NCBI RefSeq assembly: GCF_052065695.1
Contig: NZ_JBQHTM010000001.1
Location: forward strand, 62,001-126,000
DNA length: 64,000 bases
From: Intestinimonas sp052065695
Lineage (GTDB): Bacteria > Bacillota > Clostridia > Oscillospirales > Oscillospiraceae
Direction of reading: 5' to 3'
Shown here: piece by piece, positions 33,828 to 42,433 of the stretch
How the letters are laid out: each line of letters opens with the position of its first letter
Numbering within the stretch: position 1 is the first letter of the stretch
Made by a program: the position numbers and the translations under genes
The notes under the pieces: model-generated
What the model was told of the DNA's origin: nothing
Seen by the model: only the letters and a program-made list of their open reading frames with translations
Databases searched by the model: none

Positions 33828-34578
33828 CCTGGCTGAAGAGGGAGAGAAGCTGCTCCACAGTGAGGTTCTTCTTCTCCTCGCCGGAGACGTCCACCGCCAC
33901 CCGGCCCTCATACATCATGATAAGGCGGTTGCCGTGGGCGATGGCGTCCCGCATGTTGTGGGTGATCATCAGGGTGGTGAGCTTGTCCCGCTGGACGATC
34001 TTCTCGGTGGCGTCCAGCACCTTGGCCGCCGTCTTGGGGTCCAGGGCGGCGGTGTGCTCGTCCAGGAGGAGGAGCTTGGGCTTGACCAGGCTGGCCATGA
34101 GGAGGGTGAGGGCCTGGCGCTGTCCGCCGGAGAGAAGTCCCACCTTGGCGGTGAGTCGGTCCTCCAGGCCCAGGTCCAGGATCTTGAGAAGTTCCCGGTA
34201 CTCCTTTCGCTCGCTGGCGGTGATGCCCGCCTTCAGGCCCCGGGGCTTGCCCCGGCGGGCGGCCAGGGCCAGGTTCTCCTCGATCTGCATGGTAGCGGCG
34301 GTACCCATCATGGGGTCCTGAAAGACCCGGCCGATGTACTGGGCCCGCTTGTGCTCAGGCAGGCGGGTGACGTCGATGCCGTCGATGGAGATGGTGCCGG
34401 AGTCCACCGGCCACACCCCCGCCACGGCGTTGAGCAGGGTGGATTTGCCGGCGCCGTTGCCGCCGATGACGGTGACGAAGTCACCGTCGGCCAAGGTGAG
34501 GGAGACCCCGTTGAGGGCTCGCTTTTCGTTGATGGTGCCGGGGTTGAAGGTCTTGTAGATCTCTTTGAGCTCAAGCAT
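33784..34578 (-). CDS. ABC transporter ATP-binding protein (TrpX/YtmI-type importer)
   Basis: 264 residues. Walker A GGNGAGKST (39-47), signature LLSGGQRQAL, Walker B KLLLLDEHTAALD and the switch histidine in MITHNMRDA are intact. It overlaps the permease gene by 8 bases. The trio ATPase, permease, ABC_sub_bind lipoprotein is the unclassified ABC.X4 importer family that includes tryptophan/tyrosine transporters in streptococci and clostridia. The acidic C-terminal tail of this gene is duplicated downstream. Confidence 0.92.
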   Translation of the reverse strand: MLELKEIYKTFNPGTINEKRALNGVSLTLADGDFVTVIGGNGAGKSTLLNAVAGVWPVDSGTISIDGIDVTRLPEHKRAQYIGRVFQDPMMGTAATMQIEENLALAARRGKPRGLKAGITASERKEYRELLKILDLGLEDRLTAKVGLLSGGQRQALTLLMASLVKPKLLLLDEHTAALDPKTAAKVLDATEKIVQRDKLTTLMITHNMRDAIAHGNRLIMMYEGRVAVDVSGEEKKNLTVEQLLSLFSQASGSDEADDKLLLG

Positions 34579-35518
34579 TGCGTGCCGCCTCCTTCCGAGC
34601 CGTCTTAGTGAAGTACTTGCCCTTCCAGTAGGGGATGGTGAGGAAGAGGGCCACCACCACGGCCGAGAGCAGCTTCAGGTCGGTGGACTCCAGGCCCAGC
34701 CGGAGCACGAACTGGAGCACGATGTAGTAGATGATGGAGCCAATGACGGCGGAGAGCAGTTTGAGGGCGAAGTTGACAAAGACCTTGCCCAGGAGCACCT
34801 CGCCGATGATGACGGCGGCCAGGCCGATGACGATGGCGCCGCGGCCCATATCCACGGTGGAGCTACCCTGGTACTGGGCCAGCAGGCCGCCGGAGAGGGC
34901 CACCAGGCCGTTGGACACCACCAGGCCCAGCACTTTGGCAATGTTGGTGTTGATGCCCTGGGCCCGGGCCATGTTGGGGTTGGCGCCGGTGGCCCGGAGG
35001 GAGCAGCCCAGCTCGGTGCCGAAGAACCAGTAGAGCACGGCGATGACCACCACGGTGAGGACGGCCAGCAGCAGCAGGGGGTTGCGCAGGCTCATCTCAC
35101 GGATATAGCGGGAGGAGACCAGCAGGGGCTGCTTATCCACGCTGAGGGCCAGGGTGGCCTTGGTACTGGCGCCGCTGCCGATGGCCATGATGCGCAGGTT
35201 GATGGAGTAGAGGGCCAGCTGGGTCAGGATGCCGGAGAGGATGGCGGGGATGCCGCAGGCGGTGTGGAGCAGTCCGGTGACCAGACCGGCCAGCATGCCG
35301 GCGATGACGGCCATCAGGAGAGCCAGCCAGGGATTGAGGCCCATGGTGATGCCCAGGGCGGCCACCGCGCCGCCGGTGGCCAGGGAGCCGTCCACGGTCA
35401 GGTCGGCGATGTCCAGAATCCGGAAGGTGATGTACACCCCGATGGCCATGATGCCCCAGGCCAGGCCCTGTCCGAAGGCGCCGGGCATGGAGTTGAGGAA
35501 AGAGAGCAGGAAATCCAT
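34571..35518 (-). CDS. ABC transporter permease (branched-chain-type fold)
   Basis: 315 residues with eight or nine membrane helices. The segments DIADLTVDGSLATGGAVAA and LRATGANPNMARAQGIN are typical of BPD_transp_2-type permeases of the ABC.X4 importer group. The start follows the terminator-like hairpin that separates it from the binding-protein gene. The substrate follows from the family only: aromatic amino acids or related compounds are possible. Confidence 0.9.
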   Translation of the reverse strand: MDFLLSFLNSMPGAFGQGLAWGIMAIGVYITFRILDIADLTVDGSLATGGAVAALGITMGLNPWLALLMAVIAGMLAGLVTGLLHTACGIPAILSGILTQLALYSINLRIMAIGSGASTKATLALSVDKQPLLVSSRYIREMSLRNPLLLLAVLTVVVIAVLYWFFGTELGCSLRATGANPNMARAQGINTNIAKVLGLVVSNGLVALSGGLLAQYQGSSTVDMGRGAIVIGLAAVIIGEVLLGKVFVNFALKLLSAVIGSIIYYIVLQFVLRLGLESTDLKLLSAVVVALFLTIPYWKGKYFTKTARKEAARNA

Positions 35519-35566
35519 AGTTCGATACCTCCAAAAGGTGGATTCCGCCTCGGGCGGGAAAGGCGC

Positions 35567-35602
35567 AAAAACAGCGGAGGCGCAGAGCGCCCCGCTGTTT
35601 TT
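35567..35602 (-). terminator. Intercistronic attenuator between binding protein and permease
   Basis: AAAAACAGCGGGG pairs with CCGCTGTTTTT with GC-rich inner part, minus strand, in the 109-bp gap between genes of one operon. Such a partial terminator would keep binding-protein mRNA in excess. Confidence 0.78.
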
Positions 35603-35627
35603 ACGATTTTAGAAGGGGGAAAGAGGA

Positions 35628-36647
35628 TCAGGTGATGGGCTCGTAATCCTCGGGCATGGTGAGGCCAAGGGCCTCGCAGTTGGCGGCGTTGTACATCTTG
35701 GTGACGTTGGGAGCGTACTCCACAGGCATGGTGGAGATGTCGGCCTCGCCGGTGAGGATCTGGGCCGCCATCTCGCCGGTCTTGTAGCCGATGTCGTAGT
35801 AGCTGATGGAGAGGGTGGCCACGCCGCAGCCGGAGCAGATGCCGGACTCACCGGCAATGACGGGCACGCCGGCGGGGATCACCACGTTGGCGATGGTCTC
35901 GGTGTTGGCGGCGGCGGTGTTGTCGGTGGGGATGTAGATGACGTCGGAGTTGTCGCAGGCGGTCTGGGCCACGGAGGACAGGTCGTTCACGTCGGTGAAG
36001 GCGTACTGCTCACAGGTGTAGCCCATGTCCTCCAGGTAGCCCTGGATGGTCTCCACCTGATAGACGGAGTTGGGCTCGCCGGAGCAGTAGAGGAGCCCCA
36101 CGTTGGTGGCGTCGGGGAAGAGCTCGTTGAGCATGGCGGCCTGCTGGTCCAGGGGGGCCAGGTCGGAGGTACCGGAGATGTTGCCGCCCACGGTGCCGGT
36201 CCAGTCGTCGATGGACAGGGCGGTGGCGTAGTCGGTCACCGAGGTGCCCAGCACGGGGATGTCGGCGGTGGCGGAGGCTGCGGCCTGGAGGGGGTAGGTG
36301 GCGTTGGCCAGAATGAGGTCCACACCCTCGGAGACGAAGCCGTCCATGATGGTGCCGCAGTTGGCGTACTCGCCGCCGGCGTCCTGCTCCTCAAAGGTCA
36401 CCTGGCCGGGCAGCAGCTCGTTGAGGGCGTCCTTGAAGCCCTGGGTGGCGGCGTCCAGCGCCTCGTGGGTCATCTGCTGGCAGATGCCCACGGTGTAGGA
36501 TGCGGTGCCCTCGGCGGAAGCGGAGGACGCGGGGGCAGAGGACTCAGGGGCGGGGGTGGTGGTGCTGGTGCCGCCGCCGCAGGCGGCCAGAGACAGGACC
36601 ATGGCGCTGGCGGCGGCCAGTGCGGTCACTTTCGACAAAACATTCAT
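35628..36647 (-). CDS. ABC transporter substrate-binding lipoprotein (ABC_sub_bind / TrpX-like)
   Basis: 339 residues. Lipoprotein signal with lipobox LSLAAC (Cys23), then a Ser/Thr/Ala/Pro linker (about 24-48) and a two-lobed binding domain that begins YTVGICQQMTHEALDAATQGF, typical of the ABC_sub_bind (DUF534) family. Other family blocks are VDLILANATYPLQAA, DVIYIPTDNTAAAN and ISYYDIGYKTGEMA. ATG 36647 behind GGAAGG is chosen; the ATG three codons upstream lies inside the RBS. A consensus promoter precedes it and an attenuator follows. Confidence 0.93.
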   Translation of the reverse strand: MNVLSKVTALAAASAMVLSLAACGGGTSTTTPAPESSAPASSASAEGTASYTVGICQQMTHEALDAATQGFKDALNELLPGQVTFEEQDAGGEYANCGTIMDGFVSEGVDLILANATYPLQAAASATADIPVLGTSVTDYATALSIDDWTGTVGGNISGTSDLAPLDQQAAMLNELFPDATNVGLLYCSGEPNSVYQVETIQGYLEDMGYTCEQYAFTDVNDLSSVAQTACDNSDVIYIPTDNTAAANTETIANVVIPAGVPVIAGESGICSGCGVATLSISYYDIGYKTGEMAAQILTGEADISTMPVEYAPNVTKMYNAANCEALGLTMPEDYEPIT

Positions 36648-36715
36648 GCTTCTCATCCTTCCGATTTGTGCAAGTACAGCACTTCATTGCTTTTTTGCGC
36701 TAAAGTATTGTCTGT

Positions 36716-36743
36716 ATTATAATCCCTTTTCCCGAAATGTCAA
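36716..36743 (-). promoter_or_regulatory. Consensus sigma-A promoter of the ABC importer operon
   Basis: Minus strand: TTGACA, 16-base spacer, TATAAT, about 68 bases before ATG 36647. Confidence 0.9.
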
Positions 36744-36788
36744 TGCTTAATTTTTCATGAAGATACGGGGGGAGCGGGCAGGTTCCGA

Positions 36789-36817
36789 TGGACTTTTGAG
36801 TGTTCCTGTGGTATGAT
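36789..36817 (+). promoter_or_regulatory. Sigma-A-type promoter for the TagA-tmk run
   Basis: TGGACT, 17-base spacer, TATGAT, 33 bases before the TTG start at 36850. Confidence 0.6.
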
Positions 36818-36849
36818 GGCCTGGAATGATAAAAATGGAGGCATGCGCC

Positions 36850-37581
36850 TTGCGGACAGAGATCATGGGGGTCAGTTTTGACGACCTGACCCTGGAGGAG
36901 GCGGCCAAAGCGGCCGCCGGGATGATAGAAGCGGGTGGATTCCACTATGTGGTAACCCCCAACCCGGAGCTGGTGGACCGGGCACGGCGGGAGGAGCCCT
37001 TCCGGCAGGCCCTCAACGGGGCGAACCTGGTGCTCCCCGACGGCATTGGTGTGGTGTACGCCGCCAAGATTCTGGGCCGGCCCCTGAAAGGCCGGTGCCC
37101 CGGCATCGACTTTGCCGGGAAGCTGATGGAGCATATGGCCAGGAGCGGCCTGCGGCTCTACCTGCTGGGGGCCAAGCCCGGGGTGGCCGAGACGGCCGCC
37201 GCCCGGCTGGAGGCCAAATACCCAGGCCTTACCATCTGCGGTACCCACGACGGTTACTTCAAGGAGGACGACCCCGTGGTAGAGGCCATCCGGGCGGCCG
37301 AGGCCGACGTGGTCTTTGTCTGCCTGGGGGCCCCCAAGCAGGAGTACTGGATGGTGAAGAACGGCCCCGCCACCGGCGCCAAGCTCATGGCTGGTTTGGG
37401 CGGAAGCCTGGACGTCTTTGCCGGCGTGGTGGAGCGGGCGCCGGAGGCCTGGCAGAAGCTGGGCCTGGAGTGGCTCTACCGCCTCAAGAAGGAGCCCAAG
37501 CGCATTGGCCGCATGGCCCGGCTGCCCCTCTTCCTGGTGGCTGCGCTGGGCGAGCGGGGAAAGGCGGGGAAGCGGGCATGA
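36850..37581 (+). CDS. WecG/TagA/CpsF family glycosyltransferase
   Basis: 243 residues. Family blocks are present: RTEIMGVSFDDLTLEEA, VVTPNPELVDRAR, LVLPDGIGVVYAAKILG, RCPGIDFAGKLME, YLLGAKPGVAETAA and FVCLGAPKQEYWM. These enzymes add ManNAc-type sugars in wall teichoic acid linkage units, ECA or capsule synthesis, at the inner face of the membrane. The start is TTG 36850 behind TGGAGG; the in-frame ATG at 36826 falls at the likely transcription start and has no RBS. The end overlaps the next gene by four bases (ATGA). Confidence 0.9.
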   Translation: MRTEIMGVSFDDLTLEEAAKAAAGMIEAGGFHYVVTPNPELVDRARREEPFRQALNGANLVLPDGIGVVYAAKILGRPLKGRCPGIDFAGKLMEHMARSGLRLYLLGAKPGVAETAAARLEAKYPGLTICGTHDGYFKEDDPVVEAIRAAEADVVFVCLGAPKQEYWMVKNGPATGAKLMAGLGGSLDVFAGVVERAPEAWQKLGLEWLYRLKKEPKRIGRMARLPLFLVAALGERGKAGKRA

Positions 37582-38246
37582 AGGGCAGGCTCATCGTGCT
37601 GGAGGGCACCGACGGGTCGGGCAAGTCCACCCAGTTCGGCCTCCTGTGCCGCCGGATGGAGGAGGCGGGCAAGCCCTTCCACCGCATCGTCTTTCCCCAG
37701 TATCAGGAGCCCTCGTCGGCTCTGGTGCGGATGTACCTGGGTGGGGAATTCGGGTCCCATCCCGACGACGTGAACGCCTATGCCGCCTCCACCTTCTACG
37801 CGGTGGACCGGTACGCGTCTTACAAGAAGGTGTGGGGGGAAGACTACGGGGGGGGCGGACTCATCCTGGCCGACCGCTATACCACCTCCAACGCCGTCCA
37901 CCAGACCAGCAAGCTGCCGGAGGAGGCGTGGGAGCCCTTCCTGCGCTGGCTCTTTGACTTTGAATACCACAAGCTGGGGCTGCCCGCCCCGGACCTGGTC
38001 CTCTATCTGGACATGCCCACCGATCGGGCGGTGGAGATGCTCCGCCGCCGGGAGGGGGAGACCCACACCACCGGCGACATCCACGAGGTGGATACCGAAT
38101 ACCTCCGCCGCTGCCGGAAGGCGGCCCTGGCCGCCGCCGGGCTGTGCGGCTGGGAGCGGGTGTCCTGCGTGGACGAGACTGGGGCGGTGCTCCCGCCGGA
38201 GGTCATCCATCAACAGATCTGGGACCGGGTCAGCGCCCTGCTGTGA
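37578..38246 (+). CDS. tmk: Thymidylate kinase
   Basis: 222 residues; phosphorylates dTMP to dTDP. P-loop EGTDGSGKST (residues 9-18), the DR(Y/H) motif in ILADRYTTSNAVHQ and a lid region around DMPTDRAVEMLRRREG. It is slightly longer than the 205-215 residue norm because of a loop near SYKKVWGEDYGGGG. The ATG overlaps the stop of the upstream glycosyltransferase gene. In many clostridia a second, more canonical tmk lies near holB; whether this copy is the main enzyme cannot be told here. Confidence 0.9.
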   Translation: MKGRLIVLEGTDGSGKSTQFGLLCRRMEEAGKPFHRIVFPQYQEPSSALVRMYLGGEFGSHPDDVNAYAASTFYAVDRYASYKKVWGEDYGGGGLILADRYTTSNAVHQTSKLPEEAWEPFLRWLFDFEYHKLGLPAPDLVLYLDMPTDRAVEMLRRREGETHTTGDIHEVDTEYLRRCRKAALAAAGLCGWERVSCVDETGAVLPPEVIHQQIWDRVSALL

Positions 38247-38282
38247 CAGGGACCATCAAGTATATTTGGAGGAGAATGATCC

Positions 38283-38828
38283 ATGGTATATATTCTGCTG
38301 GGAGAAGGTTTTGAGGAGGCCGAGGCCATCGTCCCCGGCGACCTGCTGCGGCGGGCCGGTGTGGATGTGGCCTATGTGGGCCTGGAGAGCCTTGCGGTAA
38401 AGGGGAGCCACGGCATCACCGTCACCGCCGACATGACTCTGGAACAGGTGAAGACGGAGGACATGGAGATGCTGGTGCTGCCCGGTGGGCTGGGCGGCGT
38501 AGCCTCCATCCAGATGGACCTCTTTGCCACCGCCCTCATCCAGAAGGCCCGGGACCTGGGCTGCTGGCTGGCGGCCATCTGCGCCGCCCCCTCCATCCTG
38601 GCCCACATGGGCATGCTGGACCGGCGAAAGGCGGCCTGCAATCCCTGCGTGTGGGAGGAGATGGGCTCCGCCGCCGTGGACCGGGAGGCCCAGGTGGTGG
38701 TGGACGGGAAGTTCGTCACCGCCCAGGCTGCCGGCGCCGCGTTCCTCTTTGGACTGAAGCTGGTGGAGGTGCTCAGGGGCGACGAGGCGGTGCAGAAGGT
38801 CCAGAATGGCATCCTGTACCGGAGCTAA
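38283..38828 (+). CDS. DJ-1/PfpI family protein
   Basis: 181 residues. DJ-1 features: the N-terminal LLGEGFEEAEAIVPGDLLRRAG with the conserved Glu, LVLPGGLGG, and the nucleophile elbow AAICAAPSILA with Cys100. Members include protein/nucleotide deglycases, glyoxalases and stress proteins of unclear activity, so the exact reaction is open. GGAGGAG precedes ATG. The end overlaps the 5-formyl-THF cyclo-ligase gene by 23 bases. Confidence 0.93.
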   Translation: MVYILLGEGFEEAEAIVPGDLLRRAGVDVAYVGLESLAVKGSHGITVTADMTLEQVKTEDMEMLVLPGGLGGVASIQMDLFATALIQKARDLGCWLAAICAAPSILAHMGMLDRRKAACNPCVWEEMGSAAVDREAQVVVDGKFVTAQAAGAAFLFGLKLVEVLRGDEAVQKVQNGILYRS

Positions 38829-39402
38829 AGCCGCCCTGCGGACCCAGATCCGGGCTCAGGTGGCGGCCATGCGTCCCGCTGAGCGCCGGAGGAGCGACGT
38901 GATCCTGCTCCAGCGGTTCCTGGAGCTGCCCTGGGCGGCGGAGGCCAATACCCTGCTGCTCTTTTATGGCGTAGGTACTGAGCCGGATACCGGCCACCTG
39001 ATCGTGGAGCTATGGCGGCTGGGAAAGCGGGTATGCTTGCCCAAATGCCTGCCCGACCGGGCCATGGAGGCCCGTCTGGTCCGGAGCGGGGACGACCTAC
39101 GGCCCGGGGTGTTTGGCATCCCGGAGCCATTGGATACCTGTCCCGTTGTGGGCAAGGGGGAGATCGACCTCATTCTGGTCCCAGCCCTCTGCTATGACCT
39201 GTCCTGCCAACGGCTGGGACAGGGGGGCGGATATTATGACCGCTACCTGGCCGATTATGGCGGCCGGACGGTGGGCCTGTGCCGGGAGCGGCTGCTCCAA
39301 GAGAAGCTGCCTGCAGAGGCCCACGACAGAGCTGTGGACCTGGTGTTGACGGAGAAGCGCCGGCTGGAAGGCCCGTCCCATATTCTGACGAACAGACGCT
39401 GA
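38806..39402 (+). CDS. 5-formyltetrahydrofolate cyclo-ligase
   Basis: 198 residues; converts 5-formyl-THF to 5,10-methenyl-THF with ATP. The C-terminal signature is clear: DLILVPALCYDLSCQRLGQGGGYYDRYLAD. The N-terminal part (KAALRTQIRAQVAAMRPAER) and LLLFYGVGTEPDTGHL also fit. The ATG at 38806 lies inside the end of the DJ-1 gene in another frame; a start at or just after it is needed to keep the first helix. Part of the run TagA-tmk-DJ-1-cyclo-ligase. Confidence 0.93.
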   Translation: MASCTGAKAALRTQIRAQVAAMRPAERRRSDVILLQRFLELPWAAEANTLLLFYGVGTEPDTGHLIVELWRLGKRVCLPKCLPDRAMEARLVRSGDDLRPGVFGIPEPLDTCPVVGKGEIDLILVPALCYDLSCQRLGQGGGYYDRYLADYGGRTVGLCRERLLQEKLPAEAHDRAVDLVLTEKRRLEGPSHILTNRR

Positions 39403-39419
39403 GGAAAGACCACAGCCCT

Positions 39420-39545
39420 TGCCGCGGCGGGGGAGTGCGAGGGGGCGGCAGCCCGCCTCGCGTAGGATCGAATGCCCTGCCCGGAGGGCGGCGAGCGCAG
39501 CGAGGACTTTTCCGGACCGAAGGAGACGGAAAAGTAACGGCATTT
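39420..39545. repeat. Hairpin-rich intergenic segment
   Basis: The gap 39403-39625 has no gene. It contains GCGAGG/CCTCGC near 39437-39463, CTGCCCGGAGGGCGGCGAGCGCAGCGAGG and the stem CTTTTCCG/CGGAAAAG (39507-39536), enclosed by ATGCC/GGCAT. It resembles the other structured intergenic segments in style, but no second copy was found in the window. Confidence 0.5.
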
Positions 39546-39576
39546 TTAAAGGGCGGAGCCCAAAGGCTCCGCCCTG
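39546..39576 (-). terminator. Terminator after the cysteine-rich small gene
   Basis: AGGGCGGAGCC pairs with GGCTCCGCCCT; read on the minus strand it is followed by TTTAAAAAT. It serves the gene ending at 39626. Confidence 0.75.
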
Positions 39577-39625
39577 GAGGGACACTGTAGGTTTCTAAGT
39601 AGGCCGGGGAGGCGGCGCGGTGGGC

Positions 39626-39793
39626 TCAGCAGCAGGGATCGCAGCCGCAGCTGTTGTTGTTGCCGCAGCCACAGCCACAGCCGTTGTTGTTATTGTTGCA
39701 GCCGCAGCCGCAGCTGTTCCCGCCGCCGCAGCAGCAGCACACCAGGATGAGGATCAGGATAATCCAACAGCAGCTACCATTGTTACCGAACAT
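39626..39793 (-). CDS. Cysteine-rich small membrane-anchored protein
   Basis: 55 residues, 16 of them cysteine, plus long Asn and Gly runs. Layout: MFGNNGSCCW, a short hydrophobic stretch IILILILV, a CCCC block, then repeats of the type NSCGCGC-NNNNN-GCGCGCG-NNN-SCGC and a CDPCC end. It starts at ATG 39793 with GAGGTG upstream, ends at a TGA 50 bases before a terminator, and is divergent from mltG. The tandem CGC units suggest metal binding or dense disulfide cross-links, as in small coat- or wall-associated proteins of spore formers. The function is unknown. Confidence 0.8.
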   Translation of the reverse strand: MFGNNGSCCWIILILILVCCCCGGGNSCGCGCNNNNNGCGCGCGNNNSCGCDPCC

Positions 39794-39932
39794 GAACGAC
39801 ACACCTCGTTTTTAGAGTTTGGAGGCGCCGCCGGCGGGAGACCGGGGCTTTTGCCCTCCAACTGGCCTATTCTATGTAGCGGGAACACCATTGGTTCCCC
39901 TATGGAGCGATCCGGAAGGAGAAAAACTGCCT

Positions 39933-41123
39933 ATGTCACAAGAGGAAAGAAGAAGCTCCGGCGGAAGGCGAGAGCAGCCCCGGGAGCGGAGCGAGCGCCC
40001 CGCCACCCGGAGACGGCGGAAGAAAAAGGGATTCAGCCTGCTGGGTACCCTGCTGTACGTGGCTTTCGTCATCGGAATCTCCACCCTGCTGGCGGCGGTG
40101 GGCTGGGTGGCGGCCAACGACGTGCTGGCCCTCAACAAGGCCGAGCACTCCGCCATCATCACCCTGCCCGAGGACATCTTTACCGAGAAAGAGGTGACGG
40201 TAAAGACCGACGAGGGCACCGAGACCGAGACCGTTGAGGTCGTGGATCTGGACTACGTGGCCAACCAGCTCAAGGAGAACGGCATCATCGAGTTTAAGCT
40301 GGTCTTCCGGCTCTTCTCCGTCTTCTCCAACGCCGACGAGAAGATGGCCCCCGGCACCTACCAGCTGGATACCGACATGGACTACCGGGCTATCGTCACC
40401 AATTTGGGCTCCAATTCGGCCAGCCGTCAGATGGTCACCGTCACCATCCCCGAGGGCTACACGGTGGACCAGATCTTCCAGCGCCTGGAGGACAACGGCG
40501 TCTCCACGGTGGAGAAACTCCAGGATATGGCGGCCACCCACGACTATGCCTTCTCCTTCCTGCAAGAAATCCCTCTGGGGGACTACCACCGGCTGGAGGG
40601 CTACCTGTTCCCCGACACCTATGAGTTCTATATGGGCGAGGACCCCAAGACGGTCATCAACAAGATGCTGGTGAACTTCGACCGCCGCTTCACCGACGAG
40701 ATGCGGGCTGAGGTCCAGGAGAAGGGGTATACCGTCCGGGACATCGTCATCATCGCCTCCATGATCGAGCGCGAGACCGACGGCAACGACCGGGCCACCA
40801 TCGCCTCTGTCATTTACAACCGTCTCAACAATCCCAACGCCGGGACACAGGGTTATCTGCAGGTGGATGCCACCCTGGTCTACGCTTTGGGCCGCCCCAT
40901 CACCTCGGCGGACTATACCGCCGACACGGCCTATAACACCTATACCAACAAGGGGCTGCCCCCCGGACCCATCTCCAACCCCGGCCTGGCCTCCATCCAG
41001 GCCGCCATGGAGCCGGAGAGCACCAACTATTACTACTACGCCCTGGGCAGCGATGGCACCCACTCCTTCTTCAAGAGCCTGGAGGCGCAGCAGGACTTCA
41101 TCGCCCAGCAGCGGGGCAACTAA
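39933..41123 (+). CDS. mltG: Endolytic transglycosylase MltG
   Basis: 396 residues. A basic cytoplasmic tail (RRRRKKKGFS), one membrane helix (about 35-59), a LysM-like region and the YceG domain with the catalytic glutamate in IASMIERETDGNDRATIASVIYNRL. It cuts nascent glycan strands at the outer membrane face during wall growth. The ending NPGLASIQAAMEPESTNYYYYALGSDGTHSF is standard. ATG 39933 behind GGAAGGAG is used; the frame opens earlier (39819) without an RBS. It lies 53 bp upstream of the U32 gene, a common neighbour in Firmicutes. Confidence 0.95.
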   Translation: MSQEERRSSGGRREQPRERSERPATRRRRKKKGFSLLGTLLYVAFVIGISTLLAAVGWVAANDVLALNKAEHSAIITLPEDIFTEKEVTVKTDEGTETETVEVVDLDYVANQLKENGIIEFKLVFRLFSVFSNADEKMAPGTYQLDTDMDYRAIVTNLGSNSASRQMVTVTIPEGYTVDQIFQRLEDNGVSTVEKLQDMAATHDYAFSFLQEIPLGDYHRLEGYLFPDTYEFYMGEDPKTVINKMLVNFDRRFTDEMRAEVQEKGYTVRDIVIIASMIERETDGNDRATIASVIYNRLNNPNAGTQGYLQVDATLVYALGRPITSADYTADTAYNTYTNKGLPPGPISNPGLASIQAAMEPESTNYYYYALGSDGTHSFFKSLEAQQDFIAQQRGN

Positions 41124-41176
41124 ACACTGGGGCGGCCGCCTTTGGGCGACCGCCCTTTTGACAGGAGGAACAAGTG

Positions 41177-42391
41177 ATGAGCATCGAGCTATTGGCCCCG
41201 GCGGGGGATATGGAGCGGCTGCGCATGGCCGTGGCCTACGGCGCCGACGCGGTTTACCTGGCGGGCAGCGATTTCGGCATGCGGGCCTTTGCGGGCAACT
41301 TTGACCAGAAAGGGCTCCGGGAGGCGGTGGAGCTGTGCCACAGCCGGGGGGTGCGGGTCCATGTGACCTGCAACACCATGCCCCGGTGCGACGAGGTGGA
41401 CCGGCTGCCGGAGTGGCTGGAGTATCTGGACAGCGTGGGGGTGGACGCCGCCATCATCGCCGACCTGGGGGTCTTCCGCATGGCCCAGAAGTACGCCCCC
41501 CACCTCCAGCTCCACATCTCCACCCAGGCCGGCGTCACCAACCACGCCGTGGCCCAGGCCTGGTACGACCTGGGGGCCAGCCGGGTCATCCTGGCCCGGG
41601 AGCTCTCCCTGGAGGAGATCCGCACCATCCGGGCCAAGACCCCCAAGGAGCTGGAGATCGAGGCCTTTGTCCACGGGGCCATGTGCGTGAGCTATTCGGG
41701 GCGGTGCCTGCTCTCCAACTACATGACCGGCCGGGACGCCCAGCGGGGCATGTGTGCCCAGCCCTGCCGCTACAAGTATGCCCTGGTGGAGGAAAAGCGG
41801 CCCGGAGAGTATTTCCCCGTCTATGAGGAGAACAATGAGACCTTTATCATGAACAGCCGGGACATGTGCATGATCGACCACCTGACCGATCTGGTGGAGG
41901 CCGGTCTCAGCTCCCTGAAGATCGAGGGCCGGGCCAAGTCGGCCTACTATGCCGCCGTGGTCACCGGGGCCTACCGCCACGGGATCGATGCCGCCTTGGC
42001 GGGGGAACCTCTGGACCCCGTCTGGCGCGCCGAGCTGGACAAGGTCTCCCACCGGCCCTACTCCACCGGCTTTTATTACGGCTCGCCGGGACAGTATACC
42101 GGCGACGCCCGGTACATCCGGGACTACCAGGTCTGCGCGGTGGTGGAGACCTGCTCCCCCGACGGCACCGCCGTCCTCTCTCTGCGGAACAAGTTTTCTG
42201 CCGGGACCCAGGTGGAGCTCCTGGCCCCCGGCCTGGACCCCATGACCTTTGAAGCGCCAGAGATGACCGACATGGACGGCCTGCCCCTCCTGGAGCCCAA
42301 GAAGCCGGAGATGCGCTTCAAGATGCGCCTGCCCCGTCAGGTAAAGCCCCTCTCCATCCTCCGCCGCCAGGTGGATTTGAGCCCACAATAG
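41177..42391 (+). CDS. U32 family protein, tRNA 5-hydroxyuridine modification (TrhP-like)
   Basis: 404 residues. The N-terminal barrel begins ELLAPAGDMERLRMAVAYGADAVYL; the cysteine cluster (FVHGAMCVSYSGRCLLSNYM, GMCAQPCRYKY) and SLKIEGRAKSAYY match peptidase U32. TrhP proteins make 5-hydroxyuridine at the tRNA wobble base from prephenate; older annotation calls them collagenase-like proteases. ATG 41177 is preferred to the GTG just before it because ACAGGAGG is better spaced. Firmicutes often have two such genes in tandem; only one is present here. Confidence 0.92.
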   Translation: MSIELLAPAGDMERLRMAVAYGADAVYLAGSDFGMRAFAGNFDQKGLREAVELCHSRGVRVHVTCNTMPRCDEVDRLPEWLEYLDSVGVDAAIIADLGVFRMAQKYAPHLQLHISTQAGVTNHAVAQAWYDLGASRVILARELSLEEIRTIRAKTPKELEIEAFVHGAMCVSYSGRCLLSNYMTGRDAQRGMCAQPCRYKYALVEEKRPGEYFPVYEENNETFIMNSRDMCMIDHLTDLVEAGLSSLKIEGRAKSAYYAAVVTGAYRHGIDAALAGEPLDPVWRAELDKVSHRPYSTGFYYGSPGQYTGDARYIRDYQVCAVVETCSPDGTAVLSLRNKFSAGTQVELLAPGLDPMTFEAPEMTDMDGLPLLEPKKPEMRFKMRLPRQVKPLSILRRQVDLSPQ

Positions 42392-42433
42392 TTCTGCACA
42401 AAAACTAGGGCTGGAAATCCCATTATTTTGTGC

